This document shows positions 1 through 8,931 of a stretch of DNA of 64,000 bases, one piece after another; position 1 is the stretch's first letter; each line of letters begins with the position of its first letter. The translations under genes were made by a program, and so were the position numbers. This DNA is from Jonesia quinghaiensis DSM 15701 (lineage in GTDB: Bacteria > Actinomycetota > Actinomycetes > Actinomycetales > Cellulomonadaceae): the NCBI RefSeq assembly GCF_000423205.1, contig NZ_AUHN01000006.1:186001-250000 (forward strand), given 5' to 3'. The notes beneath the pieces are model-generated. The model saw only the letters and a program-made list of their open reading frames with translations. It was not told the DNA's origin and ran no database searches.

Positions 1-1460
1 AAGTGCCATGCCTTCTCTGCATCCCATGTTCCGCCACCCCACTGTTCGGGGCAAGGCTTCTTCAAGTGCACACCGATGTCTAAGACCACGCGGGCGGCAC
101 GCATGCGCTGCCCGTCGAGCATGCCAAGGCGATCCGCTGGGTCGGAAAGGTAACCCAACTCTTCCATGAGGCGCTCAGCGTAGAGTGCCCACCCTTCACC
201 GTGACCTGACACCCAGCAAATGAGTCGGCGCCACGAGTTCAGGGATTCGCGGAGGTAAACGGCCTGTCCGAGTTGCAGGTGGTGGCCGGGAACGCCCTCG
301 TGGTAGACGGTTGTTTTTTCGCGCCACGTGTTGAAGGTTTCTACTGAGGGCGGTACTGACCACCACATACGCCCTGGGCGGGAGAAGTCATCACTTGGCG
401 GGGTGTAGTAGATGCCACCGTTGCTGGTGGGGGCGATCATGCATTCGAGGTCTAGGACTGGTTCTGGGATGTCAAAGTGGGACTGTCCTAGTTCGCGGAT
501 TGCTTGGTCCGATGTTTCTTGCATCCATGCTTTGAGGGCGTCGGTGCCGTGCAGAACGTACCGTTCGTCTTCGTCGAGGCGGGCTACTGCTTCTTCAACG
601 GTTGTGCCTGGGCCGTAGAGTTCCTCAGCTGTTGCTTGTTGTTCTGCAACGATGCGTGCGAGTTCTTCTAAGCCCCACTCGTAGGTTTCATCAAGGTCGA
701 TGCTCGCGCCAAGGAAGTACCGTGAGGACAACTGGTAACGTTCGCGACCTGCGGCATCGTCGGTGGGTGCCAACGGTGCGAGTTCGTTCTCGAGGTAGTC
801 GGCGAGCAGACCGTAGGCTTCGGCTGCTCCACGCGCCGCAGTTTGCAGTGCAGCGGTGAGCGCGGCGGAGTCGTCTGCCTCAGCGAGCACAGTTTGCGCA
901 GATTCACTTGACACAAAGGTGACAAAAAACGATGTTGTGGGATCTGCGATCTCACGAGCCTGTTTCACGCCTTCAGTCACCTGGAGCAGCGCAGGTACTT
1001 TGCCTTGTGAAGCGCCGTAGCGCAACGATTCAATGTATGAGCTGATCGAGGTAGGCAACGCCGCGAGACGCGCGGCAATATTGCGCCAGTTATCTACGGT
1101 TGCAGTAGGAGTGATGTCAAAAACATCGCGAATTCCTTGCAGGGGGGAGGCAATGACATTGAGGTCAGCGTGTACCCACCCTGACTCGAACATTTCGATC
1201 TCAAGTCCCATACGCTCTGTCATTGCAGCGACAGTGACATCATCGGTGTCGTCCTGGCGTGGAGTTTTGGCAATGTTGGCTAGGGTGTCGCGAGTCAAAT
1301 CGACGCGGCGCTGGTGGCCTGCCGGCGAGTAGTCGGTGACGAGGTGGTCGTAACCGGGAATGCCGAGAGCAGTCGCGCCAAAGGGGTCAAGGGCAGCGAG
1401 GTCTTGTACATATGCGTCAGCGATCTGGTCGATCGGTGACGGCGTGCGTGATGTCGTCAT
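1..1460 (-). CDS. DUF885 family protein (putative metallopeptidase-like), C-terminus beyond window
   Basis: The reverse strand is open from the ATG at 1460 to the window edge, so the C-terminal end is missing. The translation contains HEGVPGHHLQ (about residues 387-396) followed by GEGWALYAERL, the hallmark pair of the DUF885 family. Those motifs resemble the HExxH and distal Glu of zinc peptidases, so a cytoplasmic hydrolase is likely, but the substrate is unknown. No signal peptide is visible. A TAACGT box ends 6 nt before the ATG and there is no ribosome-binding site, so the mRNA is probably leaderless. It is transcribed divergently from the VKOR gene. Confidence 0.85.
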   Translation of the reverse strand, partial: MTTSRTPSPIDQIADAYVQDLAALDPFGATALGIPGYDHLVTDYSPAGHQRRVDLTRDTLANIAKTPRQDDTDDVTVAAMTERMGLEIEMFESGWVHADLNVIASPLQGIRDVFDITPTATVDNWRNIAARLAALPTSISSYIESLRYGASQGKVPALLQVTEGVKQAREIADPTTSFFVTFVSSESAQTVLAEADDSAALTAALQTAARGAAEAYGLLADYLENELAPLAPTDDAAGRERYQLSSRYFLGASIDLDETYEWGLEELARIVAEQQATAEELYGPGTTVEEAVARLDEDERYVLHGTDALKAWMQETSDQAIRELGQSHFDIPEPVLDLECMIAPTSNGGIYYTPPSDDFSRPGRMWWSVPPSVETFNTWREKTTVYHEGVPGHHLQLGQAVYLRESLNSWRRLICWVSGHGEGWALYAERLMEELGYLSDPADRLGMLDGQRMRAARVVLDIGVHLKKPCPEQWGGGTWDAEKAWH

Positions 1461-1466
1461 ACTCCG

Positions 1467-1472
1467 ACGTTA
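1467..1472 (-). promoter_or_regulatory. -10 box of a leaderless promoter (DUF885 gene)
   Basis: TAACGT on the reverse strand, 6 nt from the ATG at 1460. Transcription would start at or next to the start codon. Confidence 0.5.
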
Positions 1473-1691
1473 CCGCAATGACGTTACTGACCAGTTACAT
1501 TACTAACCACTAAAGGAGTGTGCCTGCCATAACTTCAGTATCGTGGGTGCAGAGCGCACATCCAAAACTCCCCCTTGCCGTGTAAGACACAGCTTGTGGT
1601 CAGCATCAACACGGGTTGAGGACCATCGTCCCGGACACACCCGGGTGGCAGCATGGAACTCTTGGGGGACAACCATAACTGGAGGGGGACC

Positions 1692-2342
1692 ATGACAGCC
1701 ACGCATACACAGGAGGATGAGGCCGCCGATGCGGAGTTCCCGCTCTATGGGCGTAGGCACTCAAGCCGTCGAATCTTCATCAAAATGCTTGTGGCAGCAG
1801 TGCTGTCATTGGTCGCTGCGTTTGTGCTCGCTGTCGACGCGATGAAGTTGGCATCCGATCCGACCTTAGCGTTAAGTTGCGACCTCAATGCGGTACTGAG
1901 CTGTGGAACTGTCGCACTGTCATGGCAAGCCGAAGTATTTGGATTCCCCAATGTTTTCCTAGGGCTCATCTTTGAACCCATGGCAATCACTATGGCATTG
2001 GTGGGACTTTCAGGGGTGAGAATTCCTCGCTGGTTGGCGCTTGCCGAGCAAGTAATTTACGGCTTTGCGTTGATCTTCGCGTTGTGGCTTTTTAGCCAGT
2101 CGATGTTTGTCATTGGCTCCTTGTGCCCATGGTGCATGCTGATCACATATTCCACTGCCTTCATTTTCCTGTCGATGTTGCACTACAACATTCGAGAGCG
2201 AAACATCTGGCGCTCTGGCCGGGGAGCGCGGCTCGCTTACGCCTTTATCGCCAAAGACATTGATCTCTATGTCGGGATTGGCTACGTTGCTGTCATCACG
2301 TTAATGGTCATTGTGAAATACGGTCCACAACTCGTTGCCTGA
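1692..2342 (+). CDS. Vitamin K epoxide reductase (VKOR) family membrane protein
   Basis: This 216-aa integral membrane protein belongs to the bacterial VKOR family, which reoxidises periplasmic/extracytoplasmic thiol oxidases using quinone. The active-site CPWC lies in a predicted helix in the C-terminal half. An upstream Cys pair (SCDLNAVLSC) followed by FPNVFLGL matches the loop cysteines and conserved segment of the family. About five hydrophobic segments are present. The ATG at 1692 is preferred over an in-frame one at 1653 because GGAGGGGG directly precedes it. No DsbA-like partner is adjacent. Confidence 0.9.
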   Translation: MTATHTQEDEAADAEFPLYGRRHSSRRIFIKMLVAAVLSLVAAFVLAVDAMKLASDPTLALSCDLNAVLSCGTVALSWQAEVFGFPNVFLGLIFEPMAITMALVGLSGVRIPRWLALAEQVIYGFALIFALWLFSQSMFVIGSLCPWCMLITYSTAFIFLSMLHYNIRERNIWRSGRGARLAYAFIAKDIDLYVGIGYVAVITLMVIVKYGPQLVA

Positions 2343-2370
2343 GCGTTGCCTGACATTCACCTGGTGACAC

Positions 2371-2376
2371 TAGCGT
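2371..2376 (+). promoter_or_regulatory. -10 box of a leaderless promoter (acyltransferase gene)
   Basis: TAGCGT 7 nt upstream of the GTG at 2384; no Shine-Dalgarno sequence is present between them. Confidence 0.4.
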
Positions 2377-2383
2377 GTGCTGA

Positions 2384-3502
2384 GTGACCATAGGCGCCTC
2401 CCCACCCCTCAACCAGACGCCACCTGAGATTCGTGAGGTGGTAGCACCCACACCACGTGTACCGCGTATTCGCGAACCGTTGTGGGACAACGCTCGCCTG
2501 CTGGCAGCTGTGTTGATTTGTGCCGGGCACTTCACCGACCCCTTTGTGGCCCCAGATAACTCATGGGCAGCCTTATGGGTGGCGTTGTGGCCGTTTCGAG
2601 TGCCAGTTTTTGTGGTGCTGTCGGGCTATTTCACGTCAACGCAGCCCCACACACTGCGGTCAGTGTGGGCTCTGGTACGTGACATCGCGTTGGTGTACGT
2701 GATTTTCCAAACGATCGCGATTCTGCAACAGGGTTGGTACCGCGACATATGGGACTGGTCCTATGACGAACCGGGCTTGGCGTTGTGGTTTCTTCTCTCT
2801 CTGTTTGTGTGGCGCCTTGCTGCCCCGTATCTGTGGCGTATCCCCGGGCGTTTAATAGTCGCGTTCGCTGTTGCAATCTTGGGCGGATTTCTGGACTTGT
2901 CCACTCAGTGGGCGTGGGCGCGCACTGTCGCGTGGCTTCCGCTATTTGTGGTGGGTTTGGAGCTTCGAAACCCTCGCTTCGTCGCTTGGTTACGCGTTAG
3001 AACCCAACAAATAGTCGCTAGCGTTCTGCTGACGGTCTCCTTGGCAGCGGGAATGCTACTGGGTGGGCAGGTCCGCCGCAGCCCACTGATGATGCGCTCA
3101 GGTTACAGTGGGGCTTTCGAGTCACAGATCATTGATGCTGGTGTGCGTTCCGTGGCTTTAGTGGTTGCGGCGGTCCTTGCTTTGGCGCTCTTGAGTGTCA
3201 TTCCACGGGGGCGCATCGTGTGGTGGACGGCACTTGGCGCTGGGTCCTTCACGGTGTACCTATTGCACCCTGTGGTGTTGCGATACCTGGCATCGTTGGA
3301 TGTGTTCTCTGACTTGGTCACGACCCCCAGATGCTTAGCGTGGGCGGCTGGTGCTGTGTTGTTGGGGCTTGTGCTTGCGACTCCACCGGTGCGGCGGGCA
3401 ACAGCGTGGCTGACAAGACCCCGAACGTTCGCAGTGTTTATGACCGGTGTGACCAGCGCCAGCCGCCTGCGCGGTCGCCGGAACCGGCGGCCATTGCCGT
3501 GA
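2384..3502 (+). CDS. Acyltransferase 3 / fucose 4-O-acetylase-like membrane protein
   Basis: This 372-aa protein has about ten hydrophobic segments. Near the N-terminus is ICAGHFTDPF, followed by the PVFVVLSGY segment typical of the acyltransferase-3 superfamily (OafA/NolL-like, COG3594). Members transfer acyl groups to cell-surface sugars or peptidoglycan; the substrate here cannot be inferred. The start is GTG behind a TAGCGT box with no ribosome-binding site, consistent with a leaderless transcript. Its 3' end overlaps the convergent accE by 65 nt. Confidence 0.8.
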   Translation: MTIGASPPLNQTPPEIREVVAPTPRVPRIREPLWDNARLLAAVLICAGHFTDPFVAPDNSWAALWVALWPFRVPVFVVLSGYFTSTQPHTLRSVWALVRDIALVYVIFQTIAILQQGWYRDIWDWSYDEPGLALWFLLSLFVWRLAAPYLWRIPGRLIVAFAVAILGGFLDLSTQWAWARTVAWLPLFVVGLELRNPRFVAWLRVRTQQIVASVLLTVSLAAGMLLGGQVRRSPLMMRSGYSGAFESQIIDAGVRSVALVVAAVLALALLSVIPRGRIVWWTALGAGSFTVYLLHPVVLRYLASLDVFSDLVTTPRCLAWAAGAVLLGLVLATPPVRRATAWLTRPRTFAVFMTGVTSASRLRGRRNRRPLP

Positions 3503-3707
3503 CGCGTCGCTGATGGGAACGACGACTCCACGCCGAAGTGGGTGGCGAGTGTGGTTCTTCGTCAGCCGAATGGTGCGATACAACGGCGGCAAGGCCAGCA
3601 ACTAGTGCTGCGACCTCCACGTCGTTGGGGTTGCCCCCCACGACGTGGAGTCGAGCGGCTGCCTCTTGTGCAGCTTTGATGATGTCTGCTTGAGATGCTT
3701 CACTCAC
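3438..3707 (-). CDS. accE: Acyl-CoA carboxylase epsilon subunit
   Basis: This 89-aa protein contains LHVVGGNPNDVEVAALVAGL, characteristic of the small epsilon subunit that activates actinobacterial acyl-CoA carboxylases by bridging alpha and beta subunits. A Trp-containing C-terminal tail (GGWRWSHRS) also fits. GTG at 3707 is chosen because AGGGAG lies 7 nt upstream on the reverse strand. It begins 25 nt after the stop of the beta-subunit gene, so the two are almost certainly co-transcribed. The C-terminal part overlaps the end of the convergent acyltransferase gene. Confidence 0.85.
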   Translation of the reverse strand: MSEASQADIIKAAQEAAARLHVVGGNPNDVEVAALVAGLAAVVSHHSADEEPHSPPTSAWSRRSHQRRVTAMAAGSGDRAGGWRWSHRS

Positions 3708-3732
3708 GTGAATGCTCCCTGTTGAGTGATGG

Positions 3733-5319
3733 TCACAGTGGGATATTTCCGTGTTTCTTCGTGGGAAGTGTGGCACGCTTTGTGCGCAGTGCCCGCAGGG
3801 AACGGACCACCTGTGTTCGGGTTTCGCGCGGGGCGATGACAGCGTCAACGTAGCCGCGTTGCGCGGCGTCCCACGGGTTGACGATAGCTTCTTCATACTC
3901 TGCCGTCAGACGTGCACGTTCAGCGTCGACGTCTCCACCAGCTTCAGCCACAGCCGCCAGGGCGCCTCGTTGCAAAATGTTCACTGCGCCGCCTGCTCCC
4001 ATGACTGCGATCTGTGCGGTGGGCCAAGCAAGGTTGATGTCTGCGCCAAGCTGTTTGGAACCCATCACAATGTATGCACCGCCATAGGCTTTACGGGTGA
4101 TGAGGGTGATGAGCGGGACGGTGGCTTCAGCGTATGCGTAGATGAGTTTCGCGCCACGCCTGATGATGCCATTCCACTCTTGGTCGGTGCCGGGTAAGAA
4201 GCCTGGCACGTCAACCAACGTCAAAATAGGAATGTTGAAAGCATCGCAGGTGCGAACAAAACGTGCGGCTTTTTCTGCCGCATTAATGTCGAGCGTCCCA
4301 GCCATGGACATTGGCTGGTTGGCAACAATACCGACCGATTGTCCGTCTACGTGCGCAAAGCCGATGAGGACGTTCTGAGCGTAGAGTGGCTGAACTTCGA
4401 AGAACACGCCGTCGTCAACGATGTGCTCAATGACAGTGCGCATGTCATAAGGCTGATTGTCAGAATCGGGGATGAGAGTATCAAGTGCTTCATCGTCGAG
4501 TGAGACCTCAAGGTCGACATCAACGGGGTACTCTGGCGCATCTGACAGATTGTTTTGAGGCAGGTATGACAGCAGGGTGCGGACGTAGTCAATAGCGTCA
4601 TCCTCATCGGTGCCCATGTAGTGGGCTACCCCAGAACGTTGGTTGTGCGTGCGTGCACCACCGAGTTCTTCAAAACCGACGTTTTCTCCCGTGACTGACC
4701 GAATGACATCCGGGCCAGTGATGAACATGTTTGAGGTGCCGTCAGCCATCACAATGAAGTCCGTCAGGGCGGGGGAGTACACCGCTCCACCAGCTGAAGG
4801 CCCCAAAATCAGTGAGATTTGTGGAATAACACCTGAGGCTGCAACATTGCGCCGGAAAATCTCAGCGAACTGCGTCAGCGCGGCAACACCCTCTTGGATG
4901 CGAGCGCCTCCGCCATCAGATATTCCAATGAGTGGGGCTCCAGTGCGTAGGGCCATGTCCATGACTTTGGTGATTTTTTGGCCGTGGACCTCACCAAGGG
5001 AACCTCCAAATGAGGTGAAGTCTTGGGAGTATACGCATACTTGGCGGCCATCGATTGTGCCGTAGCCGGTGACAACGCCGTCACCGTCGATCTTCTTCTT
5101 GTCTAGCCCGAAGTTTGTTGACCTGTGTTGCGCGAAAGTGTCTAGTTCCACGAATGATCCGGGGTCTAGCAGTGCTTCAACGCGTTCACGGGCTGTCTTT
5201 TTGTTCCGTGCGTGCTGTTTGGTGTGAGCCGTCGACTCATGGTCAGCGATCGCTTTGGCGCGGCGCTTGTCGAGGTCGGCGAGCTTGCCAGCGGTAGTAG
5301 AAAGATCAGTCACATCCAT
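3733..5319 (-). CDS. accD: Acyl-CoA (acetyl/propionyl-CoA) carboxylase beta subunit
   Basis: This 528-aa carboxyltransferase moves CO2 from biotin to acyl-CoA, producing malonyl- or methylmalonyl-CoA. It shows both halves of the crotonase-like fold: [13 protein letters not shown] and [13 protein letters not shown] in the N-terminal half, and [20 protein letters not shown] and [12 protein letters not shown] in the C-terminal half. Length is normal for the AccD/PccB family. It is followed by accE, and biotin ligase lies divergently upstream, so the biotin-dependent machinery is clustered. No biotinylated alpha subunit is in the window. Confidence 0.95.
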   Translation of the reverse strand: MDVTDLSTTAGKLADLDKRRAKAIADHESTAHTKQHARNKKTARERVEALLDPGSFVELDTFAQHRSTNFGLDKKKIDGDGVVTGYGTIDGRQVCVYSQDFTSFGGSLGEVHGQKITKVMDMALRTGAPLIGISDGGGARIQEGVAALTQFAEIFRRNVAASGVIPQISLILGPSAGGAVYSPALTDFIVMADGTSNMFITGPDVIRSVTGENVGFEELGGARTHNQRSGVAHYMGTDEDDAIDYVRTLLSYLPQNNLSDAPEYPVDVDLEVSLDDEALDTLIPDSDNQPYDMRTVIEHIVDDGVFFEVQPLYAQNVLIGFAHVDGQSVGIVANQPMSMAGTLDINAAEKAARFVRTCDAFNIPILTLVDVPGFLPGTDQEWNGIIRRGAKLIYAYAEATVPLITLITRKAYGGAYIVMGSKQLGADINLAWPTAQIAVMGAGGAVNILQRGALAAVAEAGGDVDAERARLTAEYEEAIVNPWDAAQRGYVDAVIAPRETRTQVVRSLRALRTKRATLPTKKHGNIPL

Positions 5320-5447
5320 GAGACTAGTTGGCGTAGCGTCTTGATGTACACCGCGCCACCCGAATCAAAACGGAGAACTAGTTGTTGATTTCCTACAATT
5401 TTGTGGTTCTACATGACCTTCACAGAAAGACAATGCAGTATTGAGGT

Positions 5448-6284
5448 ATGCCCTCACCAGACCTTGACCTCTTGAACTCGTTGTTGTTGACGCCAGCTGG
5501 CCCGCTGGATGACATTATCGTGAAGGAGTCAGTGACTTCCACGAATGATGAGTTGCGCGATCATGTGGAGCACAGTGACCAAGCACCGGGGCGGGTGATG
5601 CTTGTTGCCCGCCATCAGCAGGCGGGGAAAGGGCGTGCGGGCCGCCAGTGGGTGACGGGGCCGGATCAAGCACTGACAGCGTCTATTTACTTTGAACCTG
5701 ACATTCCGGCCGATGCCATGACGTGGTTGCCGCTGATTGCTGGGTACGGGGTGGTTACTGCGTTACGGGGCACCTATGCTGTGCCTGCAGCATTGAAGTG
5801 GCCGAATGACATTGTTGTTGCTGACCCTGATGCCCCTCAGCACGCTGGATGGTCGCATCTGCGAAAGCTTGGGGGGATTCTTGTTGAGCGGGTGGGTGAG
5901 CACGGCGTGATTGTTGGTGTGGGGATCAACGTTCATCAAGAGGTTGACGAGCTTCCGGTGCCTACTGCCACGTCATTGTCTGCACTGGGGGTGTCCGACG
6001 CGTCAGTGACATTCCTGCTTGCCGGAATTGTGCGCGCTTGTGCAGATGTTTTACTCCAGTTTGCTGAAGCGAATGCCGATATCATGGCATCTGGGTTGAG
6101 GGACGAGATTACACAATCCACCGTCACAATAGGCTCGACTGTTGTTGCTGAACTCCCTGACGGGTCCAGCATTGATGGTCAAGCAGTGGGCCTTGACCCG
6201 CGCGGAGCGCTCCTGATTGAACGCGACGGAGGGAACGTCACAGCAGTTACAAGCGGTGATGTGTATCACCTTCGCCTAAAATAA
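5448..6284 (+). CDS. birA: Biotin--[acetyl-CoA-carboxylase] ligase
   Basis: This 278-aa ligase attaches biotin to the carboxylase carrier lysine through biotinyl-AMP. AGKGRAGRQW is the conserved GRGRxGR-type loop, and LKWPNDIVV followed by KLGGILVE are catalytic-core motifs. It starts directly with the ligase domain and has no N-terminal helix-turn-helix, so it is a group I enzyme that cannot act as a DNA-binding repressor. It is divergent from accD and 36 nt upstream of the cyclase gene. Confidence 0.93.
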   Translation: MPSPDLDLLNSLLLTPAGPLDDIIVKESVTSTNDELRDHVEHSDQAPGRVMLVARHQQAGKGRAGRQWVTGPDQALTASIYFEPDIPADAMTWLPLIAGYGVVTALRGTYAVPAALKWPNDIVVADPDAPQHAGWSHLRKLGGILVERVGEHGVIVGVGINVHQEVDELPVPTATSLSALGVSDASVTFLLAGIVRACADVLLQFAEANADIMASGLRDEITQSTVTIGSTVVAELPDGSSIDGQAVGLDPRGALLIERDGGNVTAVTSGDVYHLRLK

Positions 6285-6320
6285 CGTTGGCACACACACC
6301 ACATTCCTACTGCGGGAGAC

Positions 6321-7454
6321 ATGGACACCACACCACACCCCCTTGGCGACACCCCGCCACCAGGCGAAACATCCGCAACCACCCCCCACAGTGCCACGTC
6401 ACGCGCTGACACCAGCCGGCGCATCGACGACGTCCTACTGAGAGGCCCAGCCCTTTACAACGAAGAAACTCTCTGCGAGGTGACTGGTGCAACCTCTGCA
6501 CAGGTCAACTCCTATTGGCAAGCGCTAGGGTTGCCCGTCACCAACCGATCAGCAGTGATCTTCACCGAAGATGACGCTGACGCACTGAGATCAATTCTTG
6601 TTCTCGCAGAGGCTGAACAATTTGATCACCGCACCCTGACGTCACTGATCCGTTCCGTGGGGCACACAGCCGACCGGTTAGCGTTGTGGCAAGCTGAAGC
6701 CCTCGTTGAACACATGGCACACAATTTTGACCTCGATGACCTCAGTGCCCGACAAGAAGTGCTGAAAAAACTCCCAGATATGATCCCAGTGCTTGAGGAG
6801 CAAGTTCTGCATGCATGGCGCCGACAGTTTGCCGCGCTTGCGGGCAGGTGGTCGGTGGAGTTTTCCACCCAACGCCCCGATCAGGGCTCTGGTGGGGGAG
6901 TACTGCCACTACCGCGGGCGGTGGGGTTCGCAGACATCGTGTCGTTCACGTCGCAGACAGCGAAGATGCGGTCCTCGGAGTTGTCAAACTTTGTGTCAAA
7001 TTTTGAGGCCTCTGCGCGTGACGTTATAACCCGTGCTGGTGGCCGGGTAGTGAAGACCATTGGCGATGCGGTGCTATATATCGCCGATGACGTAGTTACC
7101 GGCGCAAATGTTGCGTTGGGTTTGGCGCAAGCAGGGCAAAGCTCTGATGATGCTGACGCCGATGTTCCCCCGGTACGGGTTTCTCTGGTGTGGGGCCGAG
7201 TGCTCTCGCGGTTTGGAGATGTGTTTGGGCCTTCGGTGAACCTTGCTGCTCGGCTCACTGATGAAGCTGAACCAGGGGAGGTGCTCCTTGACCCTCACAC
7301 GGCGGCACTCCTTGCAGGGGACCACCGTTTTGCGTTGACGGGGACTGAAGCCCGAGATTTGCAGGGTGTGGGGAGTGTTGCTCCAGTGCGTCTTCAATGG
7401 GCTTATTCGCCGACGCCATTACCGTCCATGCCGGGAAGTGGCGTGATCAAGTGA
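6321..7454 (+). CDS. Class III adenylate/guanylate cyclase with N-terminal regulatory domain
   Basis: This 377-aa protein has a helical N-terminal region (about 30-175) resembling the autoinhibitory domain of Rv1264-type mycobacterial cyclases. A catalytic domain follows at about 195-370. FADIVSF supplies the first metal-binding Asp, VVKTIGDAV the substrate-specifying Lys and second Asp, and FGPSVNLAARL the transition-state Asn and Arg. An Asp precedes FGPS at the second specificity position, which favours ATP. It is soluble, and activity should require a homodimer. It overlaps the convergent SRAP gene by 52 nt. Confidence 0.88.
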   Translation: MDTTPHPLGDTPPPGETSATTPHSATSRADTSRRIDDVLLRGPALYNEETLCEVTGATSAQVNSYWQALGLPVTNRSAVIFTEDDADALRSILVLAEAEQFDHRTLTSLIRSVGHTADRLALWQAEALVEHMAHNFDLDDLSARQEVLKKLPDMIPVLEEQVLHAWRRQFAALAGRWSVEFSTQRPDQGSGGGVLPLPRAVGFADIVSFTSQTAKMRSSELSNFVSNFEASARDVITRAGGRVVKTIGDAVLYIADDVVTGANVALGLAQAGQSSDDADADVPPVRVSLVWGRVLSRFGDVFGPSVNLAARLTDEAEPGEVLLDPHTAALLAGDHRFALTGTEARDLQGVGSVAPVRLQWAYSPTPLPSMPGSGVIK

Positions 7455-8200
7455 GGGCCGTTATTGCGGACGTTACCCACCTCACGGCTGACTTGGTGTG
7501 CCGTCAACAATGGTGGCGCTGAACCCAGCACATCGGTGATGACTGTGCGAGATGCATCAGGGTGCAGCCACTGATCCCAACTGGTTGACAGCACAATCAC
7601 AGGGCGACGGTCGTGAATATGCGCGAACTCTGGAAGCGCCTGTGTGGTGATCACAGAGGCGGTGACTAACCACGTACCATCTGGTGCTTGCCAGAATTCG
7701 TACACTCCAGCGAACATCATGACGTTGCTGTCAGCAGGCGCAATAAACCAGGGGGTTTTCACCCCGCCCTGCGGATCGGACTGCCATTCGTAGTACCCGC
7801 TGGCAGGAATAAGACAGCGCCGGGCGCTAATAGCTGCCCGAAAAGCAGGCTTATCAAAAATGGTTTCGCTGCGAGCGTTGATCATCCGAGAACCGATGCG
7901 CGGATCTTTGGCCCACGAGGGAACCAGACCCCAGCGGGCGCGCCGCACTTGGCGGCGCACCTCACCAGGTGCAAGAGCATCAGGCACGCATCCATCACAG
8001 GTCAACAGATCGCCCACACTGCGTTCTTCGCGCAGTGGACGATCAACAATGATGGGGATGTCTTGGCCCGGTGCAATGTTCCATGAAGCAGGCATGGCAA
8101 GCGTCTCATCTCCGAAGAGAACGCCATGGTCATACCCGGCGAGGGCGAACGCATCAACGAGGTCTCGTGCTTGTGCCGCTGAAGCATAACGCCCACACAT
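7403..8200 (-). CDS. yedK: SOS response-associated peptidase (SRAP, YedK/HMCES family)
   Basis: SRAP proteins crosslink covalently to abasic sites in single-stranded DNA through Cys2. The ATG at 8200 is chosen over one at 8203 because it places Cys at position 2 (MCGRYA), as the chemistry requires. Further family motifs are WGLVPSW, NARSET with the catalytic Asn, and ASGYYEW with the catalytic Glu; the conserved His region appears as FAHIHDRRPV. Length is 265 aa, a little above typical. It starts 3 nt after the peptide deformylase stop, indicating an operon. Confidence 0.93.
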   Translation of the reverse strand: MCGRYASAAQARDLVDAFALAGYDHGVLFGDETLAMPASWNIAPGQDIPIIVDRPLREERSVGDLLTCDGCVPDALAPGEVRRQVRRARWGLVPSWAKDPRIGSRMINARSETIFDKPAFRAAISARRCLIPASGYYEWQSDPQGGVKTPWFIAPADSNVMMFAGVYEFWQAPDGTWLVTASVITTQALPEFAHIHDRRPVIVLSTSWDQWLHPDASRTVITDVLGSAPPLLTAHQVSREVGNVRNNGPHLITPLPGMDGNGVGE

Positions 8201-8203
8201 CAA

Positions 8204-8842
8204 CTACTCCGCCCCGTTGTCCTCATCAAAGTCATCGTCGTCAATATCATCATGGCCAAAGGGATCACGGTCCACACCCGGCATCCACGTCAAACCTGGG
8301 ACGCCCCAACCAAACTCTTTGGACAATGCGCGAGCCTCACTAGCATCTTTGCCCTTGAGCCGGTCCACATACAAGAAGCCATCAAGGTGATCAAACTCGT
8401 GCTGCAACACCCGAGCAAACCACCCCTCACCATCGACCTCAATAGGTGCACCATGTTCGTCAAAACCAGTCAACCGCACAGCAAAATGGCGTTTAAGGTC
8501 AAAATCTGGCCCAGGGAATGACAAGCACCCCTCCACATCGGTCAACGACTTAGGGGGACGCTTACCCAAACCCTGCGCAAGGAAACGAGCAGGTCGCTGC
8601 ACAATCGCCATCGTCGGATTGATCATCACACCGCGCCGCTGAGTGTCCTCATCAGGGGCATCAAAAACGAAAACTCGCCGAGAAACCCCAATTTGAGGAG
8701 CAGCCAAACCCACCCCATTGGCAGCAGCAAGGGTGTCAAACATGTCAGCAACCAACGTACGCAACTCATCGTCGAACGCTGTTACTTCCGCAGCGCGCTG
8801 GCGCAGTACAGGGTCGCCATCAATGACGATTGGGTGAATCAT
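8204..8842 (-). CDS. def: Peptide deformylase
   Basis: This 212-aa metalloenzyme removes the formyl group from nascent N-termini. All three signature motifs are intact: GVGLAAPQIG, EGCLSFPG with the metal-binding Cys, and QHEFDHLDG with the two metal-binding His and catalytic Glu. The tail is acidic (DDIDDDDFDEDNGAE), longer than in many homologues. AAAGAG precedes the ATG. It is co-directional with and only 3 nt from the SRAP gene. Confidence 0.95.
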   Translation of the reverse strand: MIHPIVIDGDPVLRQRAAEVTAFDDELRTLVADMFDTLAAANGVGLAAPQIGVSRRVFVFDAPDEDTQRRGVMINPTMAIVQRPARFLAQGLGKRPPKSLTDVEGCLSFPGPDFDLKRHFAVRLTGFDEHGAPIEVDGEGWFARVLQHEFDHLDGFLYVDRLKGKDASEARALSKEFGWGVPGLTWMPGVDRDPFGHDDIDDDDFDEDNGAE

Positions 8843-8919
8843 GGAATCTCTTTCAACAGGGTAACCAACCTAACGCACCATTTTATCGCGTGCCCCTGCC
8901 CCGCCGCCCCCCACATAGA

Positions 8920-8925
8920 TATGAT
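8920..8925 (+). promoter_or_regulatory. -10 box of a leaderless promoter (MFS exporter)
   Basis: TATGAT ends 6 nt before the GTG at 8932. Predicted transcription start coincides with the start codon, and no Shine-Dalgarno is present. Confidence 0.5.
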
Positions 8926-8931
8926 TTATCC

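Noticed and set aside
8830-8931. Upstream extension of the MFS exporter to ATG 8830
   Set aside because: It would add 34 Pro/Arg-rich residues and overlap the deformylase start. The -10 box at 8920 would then lie inside the coding region.
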